DNA from: Leptodontidium sp. MPI-SDFR-AT-0119
Lineage: Eukaryota; Ascomycota; Leotiomycetes; Helotiales; Leptodontidiaceae
Direction of reading: 5' to 3'
Length of the DNA: 64,000 nt
Assembly (NCBI GenBank): GCA_020726505.1
Contig: JAHLEZ010000004.1
Span: 2,852,001-2,916,000 of the forward strand
A program made the translations under genes and the position numbers. Under the pieces are notes generated by a model that ran no database searches, was not told the DNA's origin, and worked only from the letters and a program-made list of their open reading frames with translations. Shown here in pieces: positions 1 to 10,254 of the stretch (its first letter is position 1; every line of letters begins with the position of its first letter).

Positions 1-1036
1 GGACCGTTTCCCTCTCTCGAAGCGGCACGTACAGACTCCAAAATGTTTGCTCGAGTCTCCTCCTCTATCTTCCCGGGAAGTGGATCAACTCCAATGCTTT
101 GGTTTATCATTTCACTAGCTCCACGTCGAATCAACCAGAGAAAAAAGATTGTGCAAATCCCATACACAGCATCTCGCGCAGAGGCGTTTCCATCCGGAAG
201 AGGTCGATAACGTGTGCTCACGATCAGCTCGGTTAAAGTTCGAACCCAGAGAGAAAATGTTGCTTCTACGAGGACCATTTCTTTCAGTGATGCCTAAAAG
301 CTTGTCAGCAGTTGCACGTCGAATATTTGGGGCAATGTATATACCAATAAATCGTCCTGGTCCTCAATCCAAGCCAATATAAGAGATCCACAGAGCAGCA
401 TCAGTGCCAGTATCCACTGAAGAGCAAAGAATGCAGATTGTAGACTGTCCTGTCGTCCCGCCACCGCGTCCACAGCACTTGTGTTTGCAATTCCCAGCCA
501 AAGAACCTCGTGGGCAAAGAGACTACCCAGATAATAGAGGGCTATTATTTGGATGAGGAGAATGAAGAATTCCCCGGTGTACAGCCATACTCGTGCCTTG
601 AGTCGCTGGGTTTTGTGACACTGGTAGACCTGCGCTGTGAGGACCCTGTGGGCTCCGGTGATCATCAGGATGTCTGACCCGACTTTGATGCCCTCAATGA
701 AGAACCCGAAAAGTATGTAGCCATACTTGACTGAGGTCTGCGTCTCGCGGAGGAAAATGTCGATAATAGTGAGAATGGACCATCTGTGTGTCAAGTGGCA
801 TTAGCTTGTATGTCGTCGGCATTGGGGTCTGGTCTTTCTTCTTCTTCTTACAGTAAGAACAAGTAAGTGCCGTATATAATGGAATCGAACTGAGTCCTTG
901 TTTTTCCAGGTTGTCTGGAGATCACCCAGAGAAGAGCAGGAACGAAGATGATGTTGATGATCAAGCGGGAAAGTAAAGGGCTTCCTTTGAAGGAGTCGCC
1001 GCTCAAATGGACGTCTATGTCCCACAATCCCTTCAT
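1..1036 (-). CDS. Multi-pass membrane protein, 3' end beyond the left edge
   Basis: I do not recognise the family. Three exons are visible on the minus strand: 1036-852, 783-345 and 293 to beyond position 1. The introns are 851-784 (GTAAG...ACACAG) and 344-294 (GTATAT...TTTAG, 51 nt), and joining them keeps one frame. The stop codon that seems to end the middle exon at 294 lies inside the second intron. The start is ATG GGA-side of MKGLWD at 1036. Several hydrophobic segments are visible, roughly residues 23-40, 52-72, 85-105, 125-145 and 175-195, with another in the last exon. The last exon stays open to the window edge and includes a hydrophilic stretch beginning STRYRPLPDG. Function is unknown; it is probably an integral membrane protein. 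Confidence 0.65.
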
Positions 1037-1574
1037 CTTTTTTCCGAAGCTGGTGCTATTTGCGAATCTGAAAGGATGAGAATTACTGTTTAGTGTTCGG
1101 AAAATTGCCAAGTGGGTACACGATGGTGCTGGCTGAGGGGCTGGCCGAGGTGCAAAACAAACGGAGGCGGAACTGCTGGCTGAACCGCTGCCTGGCAAGA
1201 AATACGTGGCTGCAGAAATTACTATGTGACGATGATGGGAGCAGGTCCATGCAATCTAAGCTCCCAGCTGGGCTCTCTTTGCCATTCGCCAGTGAGGCTC
1301 TCAACTTTTATTTGCATTCGGTATGCAACTGGTCACAGCACTTACCGCAGAATCGGCATTTCTGCATTTGTGGCGCATGGAAATCTGCACTTCTTTCCCT
1401 AATTGTCACACGAAGCCAAAGGCTGCATTAGTTCTGATAAATTGCTTCTCAGCTAGGCTTACAGCCCACACAAGTTTGCGTTCTTGAAGTCTGCCATGTA
1501 TCTTGCCCCAATCACCCGCAATTGTGTTTCAATCAGAACATTAAGTGGCTGTTGAAACTATTGTTACCGAGAGT
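1037..1574. other. Intergenic, 538 bp
   Basis: This lies upstream of the membrane-protein gene and downstream of the coiled-coil gene, both on the minus strand. Short open frames in it have no recognisable protein character. I see no repeat or clear promoter motif. Confidence 0.5.
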
Positions 1575-3371
1575 TTAATTTGCAACTATCTTGAGATACA
1601 CAGCGGAAGGAGACATGTTTACAGAGCTTCCAAACGATCCACCCCTGCCGTCGCCGACCTTCAGCAACCCAGGTTTTACAACCAATTGCACCTCAGGAAT
1701 CACCCTATCGCTAGAGTGATTCAAACTGAAATATGCATCTTCATCTCTTGCATCTATTGGGTCACCGGGTTGCGGCGCCAGAACCTGGAGCCGGCATCTT
1801 TGTTTCCCAAAGGCGAGGGCGAGTTGACAAGCCTTGTCCACGACATCCCGTATCTCCCGCGACTTGTTTTCGGGAGATACTTGCGAGTACAAGCTTGATA
1901 GACTGCTGATTACAGATTGTCGATTTGCTTCGTAACTCGATTTGAGATTCGAAGGTCTGCTACTCTTGAGATCTTGCTCAATAGCTTCCAAGGTGACGTA
2001 TCTCCAAGTCTCAGAGCGAGTGTCTGCTTCAGGCCATTGGTATGATATCCCTACATCTTGAAGTCAGTCACTATGATAAGTACCAAAATGTCTACGGCAC
2101 TTACCCTTGCCAAAGAGCCCTGTCCATGTGTCCATAAAGGCGTCGCCGTATTCCCCCAAAGAGCAAAAAGGCGTAGCAAACATTCCTCTGAATATGATAC
2201 TCCAGAAGCAACCTTCAAGGGCGTTTTTGTAATCTTTGTTCTGGGGATTTCGTATCATGGCTATTTGGCTCCGCAGTGGTCCAGGATCCTCTTGTCCAAG
2301 ATTGTCGAGTCCAAACACCAGTGCGTGAATGCTGCCTCTCAAATCCTCCAGCTGCTGTCTACATATCCTATCCGCCATTGGTTTGAACCCATCGACAGTG
2401 GTCAACAAGGCATTCTGCAGTCGTGACTTCTCGGCGTTGTGCTCGTCCCTCGCGTTGCGCGAAGTGTCATCAAACTGTCGTTGCATTTGCTGGACCTTTG
2501 CTGAATGAGCCTTTTCGAGATCTTGTAGCGTGTTGGAGTAACTACTCTCTATTCGAGAAATTTCAACCTTGTGACTGGCGGTGTTCCGTGCAATCTTGGC
2601 TTCGCATGTCCTAGCATCTTCGATGTTCTTTTTCTCCAGTCGAACAATGTCTGCTGTCTTGGCATTGACATCACCCCGAAGTCCTCCCATATCGGCTTTC
2701 AACTCTGCGATACTTGTCGTCAGGGCGCTGGAATAACGACATTGCTCGTCCAATTTTTTCTGGAGCATCTGAATGTACTCCGGAATTATATGTGGCTCTG
2801 GCGGTTCCCTTCTCGCAGACTGATCATATGGGTTCCAGTTGGCCACAGATCCCAAAACACTCGAGAAGATATTGTCTATTTCTTCCTGGTTATGTTTCGG
2901 ACGGCGAAGTTGGTTCTCATAGTTTTGCCTATCTTCCTCCAGTCTCTGCACATAGGCAATCACGCTAGCATGTCTCTCTTGGAAGCTTGGTCTTTCTTCG
3001 TGGTGCGTGTATCCCTTTCGAAGAGTACCCAGAGACAATTTCTTTCGTGGCAGCTCCGGAATGGCATGAATTGGACTTGAATCATTTTGTCCTCCGCTCG
3101 ACGTAGATCTTTCAGGTGCTGACTGACAACCTCCCATAGTTTGACTAGTAATGGGGTTCTGAGTACGTCGTTCAGGCACAGGGACACGTCTAATTTGGAT
3201 CGCGCCTTGTTGTTGAGGCTGTTCTGCTGTTCGAGGCGTCTGGGATGCCGAGTGCCGAGTTTCTGGAGCATCTCTGCTAATCTCGTCAATTCTCAGTCAA
3301 CCACACACAGGAACTGAGGCTCACCCTGTCATTGAGATGAATTTCGAATCCTCGCTTTGCTCATTGTCCAT
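1575..3371 (-). CDS. Coiled-coil protein, divergent from the Hsp70-like gene
   Basis: The model has three exons, 3371-3325, 3276-2105 and 2050-1575, giving 564 aa. The introns are 3324-3277 (GTGAGC...TTAG) and 2104-2051 (GTAAGT...GTAG). Exon lengths sum to 1695 nt and all phases match. The N-terminus is Gln/Pro/Arg-rich and probably disordered. About residues 90-310 are rich in Glu, Lys, Gln and Arg with heptad-like spacing, which suggests a long coiled coil. The C-terminal part contains a compact aromatic region (GCFWSIIF, WRYVTLEAIEQDL) that may be folded. I see no catalytic motif, signal peptide or membrane segment. Its start codon lies 468 bp from that of the Hsp70-like gene, so the two may share a promoter. 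The family is fungal and uncharacterised as far as I can tell; a client or partner role for the ATPase is inference. Confidence 0.7.
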
Positions 3372-3839
3372 TTCATTGTCGGTACGGGTGAAAGGAAGTA
3401 ACCGCACTTATTCACAGGGACTGCTAGCCATTGAGAACAGTAGATCTCACGCACAAGGCTGCGCCTTTCGAGAAGTGGATGAGCAGGGTCACCTTCAGCT
3501 CCTGCGGCATGAGGTGGTACTTGTCATGCAATCTCCCCAAACTGTGCAGTCGCAAGACACATGCAAGCCACCAAGTTTGGTCACCGGACCTAACAAGGCA
3601 GATTGAGAAGCATTGGTGGAAACAAGATGCTTTCCAAGCTATCTCGGGCATTGCTATGTTTCACCAGAAGCGAGGGAAAGACATGGGCATCTGGTTGGGA
3701 CAGCCATACTGCTTCTTGGATGAGGCTGGGGACATGCTCGCCAGAGCCTGCTCCCAAACTTCGTCGACTTCATCCATGGGCCCTCATTACCAGCTCTACG
3801 GCCTGAGAATACCTCGTCGATTGAAACATTCAGGTCGAC
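3372..3839. promoter_or_regulatory. Shared divergent promoter between coiled-coil and Hsp70-like genes
   Basis: This 468-bp interval separates two divergently transcribed starts at 3371 and 3840. It holds a TTCGAGAA element at 3467-3474, which is two inverted heat-shock units (nTTCnnGAAn). A third unit is not evident, so the site is weak. The interval is long enough for one bidirectional promoter. Confidence 0.4.
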
Positions 3840-6091
3840 ATGGCTGTTCCAGTCAATTGTCTTGTTATTGGCATCGATTATGGGACTACCTATACCGGTA
3901 TATTACAATCTCAGTGTTTGCACCTGACTTTCCTGAATTTCGCTAATGGAATAACACAGGTGCCGCATTCAGAGATGTCACTTTTGACGCGGACGGTAAT
4001 GTGCTAGACAGAGAGATTGAAATAGTGAGAGAGTGGCCTGGAATAGGGGTCAACATTGCAGATGACGACAAAGTTCCCAGCCAGATTTCCTATGATATAG
4101 GGGCCAATAGCGAGCGTCAATGGGGTTTCGACATCAGTACAGATACAGCCAGGCTAGAACTTACGAAGCTGCAGCTTGAAGATCAAAATAAGGTAGATGA
4201 GCTCAAGAAGGTTCTTGAAGCCGTAAAAGCCTTGGAAACTCTCGATATCAGCAAAATCGAGTGTCATAATGGTCTAGCTGTCACTTATAGCAAAGACCCA
4301 GAAGCTGTTGTAGCGGATTACTTGACAAAGATCCGAGAGCATCTCGTGGGTTACTTGAAGAGACAATATGACCCCGTTTATGTTGCACTGACGCCAATTG
4401 ATTTGGTTGTTACTGTGCCTGTCGTAAGTTTCCAATCAGTGAGTGATGGAAGATTCATTGACAGCCGAAAAGAAATGGTCCGAGGGAGCCAAAGAACGAA
4501 CGTTGAGAGCCTTTAGGCAGGCGGGGTTCGACAAAGAAAATCTGGACTTTGCTCGTCTACGACAAACCATCTTGATGTCCGAGCCAGAGGCAGCCGCTCT
4601 TGCTGTCGTGCGAGACTTTGATGGAGAAAACGTTTTTAGGGTAAGTTCGGTGTATTTTCTGATTTCGGTTGTTGCTGACAGTTGTTCAGGCAGGCGACTG
4701 TTTCGTAGTCTGCGATTGTGGTGGTGGCACGGTGGTAAGAGAATCTTCTTCGCCGATAATCAGACAACAGTGCTGATCTGAAAAGGATCTGATCTCCTAC
4801 CGAATCAAGGAAGTAAGACCTCTGGTATTACAAGAAGTGGGATATGCAACTGGTATAGTTCCCATGAATCAAAATCTGCAATATTCTGACTTTTCCCAGG
4901 CGGTAACTACGGTGCTTCTCACCTAGACACAGCTTTTCAAGTCTGGCTGCAGGGCAAGATTGGGAGTGAGAATTATGCGAAACTCATCACCACGTCGGCT
5001 GAAAGCGCCATTGGAGCACACAACACCATTTCGAAAGATATGCAACAACTCATGACGGCGTTCGAGCATGTCAAACGACAATTTGATGGAACTCGAGGTG
5101 TCAGAGTTATCGCACTGCCTCGTATCCTAGAAGACATCCCAGAAGATCGATCGAACGGTATTTTGGACGGGGAAATCAGAATAACTGAGTAAGAAAAGAA
5201 ATACTCTGGTGATACGTGATACTGACTGTGTTCAGCAAAGACTTGGCACTCATCTTCAATCCTATTGTTGGCCAGATTCTTGATTTAGTCGCGAGGCAAA
5301 TCAACCAGGTACAAATGGCGAGGTACAGTGTGAAGGTAATTTTCTTTAGTCTCTATCGTTGTAGCTCAAGTACTGATGGCTCAATAGGATATTATTCTCT
5401 CAGGAGGATTCGGAGAATCACCGTATCTGCAGGAGCAGATCATGGAGTATGCCTATCACAGACGAATCGAGCCCCGGGTGGCAAAGGATCCCTGGCTCTC
5501 AGTTGTACGAGGTGCGGTTCAAAAAGGTCTAGAACAAAATAGTCGACCTCAGACTCTCCGTCAAAGTCTCTGCCACTATGGTGTATCCACTTCTCAGCCC
5601 TTCACTTCATTCCGTCATAAAGAGCAAGACGCATACTACGACCCATTTGACGGCGAGAAAAAGGCAAGAAGGCAGATGACATGGTTGATACGGAAAGGTG
5701 ACACGCTACCGTCTGGTCCGAAGAAGGTATCCATGGATATTTGCAGGAAGTTTGGCCCTGATGAGGAAAGAGTCTTTAGGACAACCATCATTCGGTACAG
5801 TGATGAATACGCGCCTCAGTCTCGAGATGAGATCCACAGCGGTATGAACGACCCTCAATGGACTTTGATTTGTAACTGACAATACTTGTAGGTGGAGCAA
5901 GATCTGATGTCATTTCCTATGACCTGAGTAACGTTGTAGGGAATTTCACTCAAGTCAGAGGGGGCGCTCGAGGAACTCCCTATTTCTCGGCTAAAATGCA
6001 GCTTGAATTGGAGTTGTTCGAGAACAATACGTACCAGGTAACGGTACTTTTCAACAAACAGAAGATTGCTGAACCAAAGTTGTATAAATGA
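3840..6091 (+). CDS. Hsp70-like ATPase (HSPA12-like, fungal)
   Basis: The model has nine exons: 3840-3897, 3960-4423, 4473-4640, 4690-4734, 4786-4852, 4900-5188, 5236-5335, 5388-5841 and 5892-6091. They total 1845 nt and encode 614 aa. The actin-like ATPase fold of Hsp70 is recognisable: phosphate-1 loop GIDYGTTYTG near residues 11-20, VTVPVKWSEGAKERT near 170-184, phosphate-2 loop CDCGGGTVDLIS from residue 238, and adenosine motif LSGGFGES at 401-408. Canonical Hsp70 has a substrate-binding domain after the ATPase and an EEVD-type tail. Here the C-terminus is shorter and unlike it, as in HSPA12-type relatives, so chaperone action on the usual substrates is doubtful. It is probably cytosolic, with no signal peptide. 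The divergent coiled-coil neighbour is a plausible partner. Confidence 0.9.
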
Positions 6092-6384
6092 AGAATTCTA
6101 TTCACTAGGGCCGCTAAAATCCCACCCTCCTTTGCCATAACGTCTAAATTTGCCATCATGTCTCGAATATATTTGAGGTCCCGATGGCAAATATTCAGTC
6201 TCTCAATACCAATTTTCTTGCCCTCGTGGTATTTCCGGCTCCAAGCCGTCATTCTAGATATCACCCACTTCTCACCGACAATCTCAACCAAATCAGCACA
6301 CCGTTCAGCCCCACAGCCACCAAATCCCCTCTTTAAAGCGGCCTCACGCCACAAAACACCACGGTTCTCAAAGAATGCAGCCAT
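5980..6384 (-). CDS. Unrecognised small protein, model uncertain
   Basis: An open frame of 134 codons starts at ATG 6384 (MAAFFENRG) and runs to 5980, where it overlaps the last exon of the Hsp70-like gene in antisense. The first 95 codons look protein-like, with balanced charge and motifs such as GCGAERCADLVEIVGEKW and ERLNICHRDLKYI. The final 35 codons, antisense to the neighbour, look like read-through. The real C-terminus may therefore end earlier through an intron, and upstream exons may be missing: a CCCCAG acceptor lies just before the ATG. No known family was recognised, and it could be a remnant. Confidence 0.3.
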   Translation of the reverse strand: MAAFFENRGVLWREAALKRGFGGCGAERCADLVEIVGEKWVISRMTAWSRKYHEGKKIGIERLNICHRDLKYIRDMMANLDVMAKEGGILAALVNRILHLYNFGSAIFCLLKSTVTWYVLFSNNSNSSCILAEK

Positions 6385-6744
6385 GTGTCCGACTGGGGAG
6401 CAGAATCAGCCTTGGGCAATGTGGCTTGCTTGGAGTATGCATTAAAGCTAACCATCGGGTGACATCCCGTCTGCACAGCCTGACAAGGAACCAGAACATG
6501 GCCGTGAAAATTGATGTATTCCAAGATGCTTCAGTAATTTTTCTCGGTCCAAACTCTCAACCCTCTTTCACGTAACTTACGTTCCGGATTGAGCCTGCTG
6601 TGTGGCGCTGACTTTGGGACACAAATTCTCATTTTGATTAACAAAACTGGGACAGCCGTAGCTCGACGATCAGCAATTAACCTGCACTAGCGGCTCGAGG
6701 AAAGGTAAATTCAGCATCTCAACCACAGCTGGACTTGAACGAAG

Positions 6745-7461
6745 ATGCCAAATTTTACCAGAGCGATGTCAGAAGCTGTCCAAGCAGCCCAAGCAATTTA
6801 TGACACACATTCGATATGGAAACTCGAGCAGACAAACAACTTCCAAGTCGCCTCCAATGACTCCCGCCTCGTCGTTGTGCTGTCACCTTCTAGCAACTCC
6901 ACTACTTTCAAAACAGTGACACGCTTGAGCTCCAAAAGTGTCGGTTCCGTACCACTCTTGTCGTTCATCTACCTCGTCATGTCCATGGCCATCGTCGCCG
7001 TCATGTTTCGACCGGTCAGCAAATGGGCACTCGGACACCATCACTCCAAAGCCACACCGTACGAGCCTCCTCTCGCCCCCACTAGGCTCACCGAGAAACA
7101 ATTCGCCCGACAACTCAGGGCGATATATCGGCAAAACGGAACAGGCGTATGGGTGAGCTCGGAGACAGAGACTGTGGATAAGACTGGCGGTACGGGCTCT
7201 CGGGATGTGAGACGGTGTGCGGAGTTGATACGTGCGAAATTCGGGCTAGATGTCGAAGTTTGGAATTTGAGGGATGTGACGAGGGCAAATGTGCCAGTGA
7301 GATTGGAGAAGGAGAGGCAAAGCGAGGGTGCCATGATGGACTTGAAGGGAATTGTGAATGGATGGGTGGACAAAAGGGGGAGTTGGAGTGAGGAAGAGTG
7401 GAAGATTGTGGAGGAGATTGGGGAAAGAGTTGGCAGGCTGCGAATGAGACGAGAGCAATGA
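6745..7461 (+). CDS. Small single-pass membrane protein, unknown function
   Basis: An intronless gene of 238 aa starts MPNFTRAMSE. A hydrophobic stretch at about residues 68-90 (VPLLSFIYLVMSMAIVAVMF) is the only likely membrane span and is followed by a basic/His segment (SKWALGHHHSK). The C-terminal half is soluble, with charged helices rich in Arg, Glu and Trp. There is no N-terminal signal peptide, so a tail facing the cytosol after an internal anchor is plausible. G/A-rich third positions continue through the C-terminal half, as expected for coding. I do not recognise the family. Confidence 0.6.
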   Translation: MPNFTRAMSEAVQAAQAIYDTHSIWKLEQTNNFQVASNDSRLVVVLSPSSNSTTFKTVTRLSSKSVGSVPLLSFIYLVMSMAIVAVMFRPVSKWALGHHHSKATPYEPPLAPTRLTEKQFARQLRAIYRQNGTGVWVSSETETVDKTGGTGSRDVRRCAELIRAKFGLDVEVWNLRDVTRANVPVRLEKERQSEGAMMDLKGIVNGWVDKRGSWSEEEWKIVEEIGERVGRLRMRREQ

Positions 7462-8392
7462 AGAGACTGTATGCCCCCGACCTGTGATATTTTGACAAGA
7501 TAGTTGGAGAGAGTTTTGTTAATTCGACTGAAGCAAAAACGAACTTGAGTGGCAGCATTTGGAGCCAAAGAATATTCTCGTTAGTTGCTGCCAGTTCAAG
7601 ACCCTAATTGACGAACAAAACTTTGAATGATGACCTTGAAAGTACGTTTTAATAAACCCTTTCCAATGTAGACGTTGTGCAGAATCCCCTTAGATGCTGT
7701 ACTTGCACATTATTGCTTGGGAAAGGAATGACAGCTGCCAAATTACCTCTTCAGCTGTCATCGCTTGAAGAATTCATCGCAAATGAAGGCTTCCCCTTTG
7801 ACAAGCTCGATATTTCAAGAGACTTCAATCGAGAGAATTCACCCAGTTTATATTCTTGGGAAGTATAAAGGACGCAAAGTAATCAAGTAAAGCTGGACGA
7901 AGTGAAATGCTTGAGCCACCCCTCGCATGCCAGCGATTATATCACATGTACTTTTGCAAGCAACTAATTAAACTTCTCATAGATCATAGCCGAGCACATC
8001 TGCCACGTCATTTTCCCCCATGTGCCATAAAAACATGTCGTAATGCAACCCAGTCCTCACACATGTCCGCTCTCGCGGGTCAACAATCATCCCAGGAGTC
8101 CGAGAGTCCGCACCGACTAGCGAGACTAGTCCTGTCCCGGAAATGGCTCGCCTCCTAGAGTTGTTTTGCAAAGGAATCAAAGCTCAACGTTGAAACAAAC
8201 AACCACTAAGGGGAACCGTCGTTAGCGAGATGCTAATTTGGCTCAGAATGTCAGAAGAAACCTCGGCATCGGATTGTTTCGAGCCCGATGTTTCTGCTAT
8301 TTAGATAACATGAATCTGGCTGTCCTCCAGCAAACACCCTCTCTAACTTGAACTCTACACAGACTTGTTCCTATCTCCAGATTGCTGCCGAA
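7462..8392. other. Intergenic, 931 bp
   Basis: This separates the small membrane protein gene from the first P450 and should include the P450 promoter. Scattered short open frames lack coding character. A TGCTATTTAGATAACATGAA segment about 100 bp before the P450 start is AT-rich, but I see no clear TATA box. Confidence 0.4.
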
Positions 8393-10135
8393 ATGTCAAC
8401 AAGCCATTTCTTAGTCCTCGGACTTCCTCTGGTTCTTATTTACTTTGCTCTCCGAAATAGTGGAACTTATTTTGCAGACTCTTCACTTGCCCTCACTGGA
8501 GGAGCTTTTTACTTGTGTTTCCTGGCAATATTAGCCATCTTCAAGCTATATGTGTATCCCTTCTACTTCAGTCCCCTGCGGCACCTGCCCGAACCCAAGG
8601 CAAGTTATACCGCCAGGTCTTGTGAAGTAAACATACTTACTTACCTATTCAGGGTGCAGGGTGGTTATGGGCCCACGCCTCACAAATACGTAAAAACCAC
8701 AACGGAGAACCCTACCGAAGATGGATATCAGAGGTGCCCAACCAAGGCATGATGCGTTTCCGAGTTCTCTTCAACCAGGAACGGATCTTCTTGACTTCCA
8801 CAGAGGCATTGCGTGAAGTGCTCGTCACCAACAGCTACGACTTCATCAAGCCCGAACAAGCCTCGTTCGCGTTCCGCAAAATGCTTGGAGATGGTATTCT
8901 CGTTGCGAATGGAGCAAATCACAAGGTACGATATGGATTTCAGTTCTATTGCATTGGATTGATGGTAACTAATCGTGTATGTGCAGCGCCAACGTAAGAT
9001 CCTCATGCCAGCTTTCGCATTCAGACACATCAAAGATCTGTACCCAATATTCTGGGAGAAAGCCACCAAATCAACCGATGCCCTTGCCGCCGCCTTGAAT
9101 AAGCCAGATATACCAGGCGAGAAGCCCTCGAACGTTCAAAACACCTACGACTGGGCAAGCAGAGTCACACTCGACATCATCGGCGTGGCAGGGATGGGAT
9201 TCGAATTCAACGCTATCGAGAACCCCCAAGGCGAACTCTACGCCACCTATCACGACCTCTTCATGACTGAACCACCTCTGTTCCGCTGGATCAACATCGG
9301 AGTTTCCATCCCCTTCGAATATATTCTCCCGCTGATCAAGCGAGTTTTCCCAAATCTGAAGGGCAATATCATGACCATTAGGGGCATAGCATATGATCTC
9401 ATCCGCAACAAACGATCCATGGCGGAGAAAGGACAGCATATGGGTCTCGATATCATATCCGTAGCTATGGAATCCGGGGATCTGACAGACGACGAGCTAG
9501 CTAACCAAATCATGACATTCCTCGCTGCGGGACACGAGACGACAGCTTCGGCTCTGACATGGACGACTTATCTCCTGTGCAAGCACCCTGATATCCAAAG
9601 ACGGCTCAGAGACGAGATACGGAGTAAGTTGGGCGTTGATGGTGTTTTGAAATCCTCAGTCGACGCACTGGAGATCGACCATCTCCCGTACCTCAATGCG
9701 GTCTGCAATGAGGTCCTCCGGATAATGCCATCAGTGCCGCTGTCAATCCGCGTCCCCACTCGCGACACTACCATCCAAGGCCAGCCCGTTCCAAAAGGCA
9801 CCCCGATAATAATAGCGGCATGGGCGATCAATGCCAGCAAAGACTTCTGGGGCGAAGATGCACTAGAATTCAATCCTGATCGCTGGCTTGGCGAAGGCAA
9901 CGCGAACTCGGGAGGCGCTGTCAATAATTTTGCTAATCTGACATTCTTGCATGGGCCGAGGAGTTGTATCGGGAAAGATTTTTCCAGATCTGAGCTCTTG
10001 TGTTTGGTAGCTGCTTGGTTTGGGAGGTTTGAAGTTGAGCTTGAGTATCCTGGTTTGGAGAAGGATATGAGTGGCTGGGTGACTTTGAGACCGCGGCATG
10101 GGTTGCCAGTGAGGTTCAAGGAAATCGTGGGATGA
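8393..10135 (+). CDS. Cytochrome P450 monooxygenase 1
   Basis: The model has three exons, 8393-8599, 8653-8925 and 8987-10135, giving 542 aa, normal for a fungal P450. The N-terminus has two hydrophobic segments (residues 4-20 and 32-54) that would anchor it in the endoplasmic reticulum, followed by the proline hinge LPEPKGAGW. The I-helix motif AGHETT is at 341-346, the K-helix ExxR (EVLR) at 402-405, the PERF-like FNPDRW near 455-460, and the heme loop FLHGPRSCIG at 480-489 with ligand Cys487. The first intron begins GCAAGT, a GC-AG intron; no GT donor there restores the frame and the family sequence. The substrate cannot be told from sequence. It ends 119 bp from the stop of a second, convergent P450. 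Confidence 0.95.
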
Positions 10136-10254
10136 GGGTTAACTTTTTCTTCTTCAATTTGATATTGTTGGTTGTTCTAAACGACAATTTGTTTACCCAA
10201 TTTGCGCCTTTTGCCAAAACACCAGTCACTTATGCAATTTGTACCATCCAGTCC

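Noticed and set aside
236..252. GTTCGAACCC resembling a tRNA T-loop
   Set aside because: It lies in an open coding exon of the left-edge membrane protein, and no acceptor stem or anticodon arm surrounds it.
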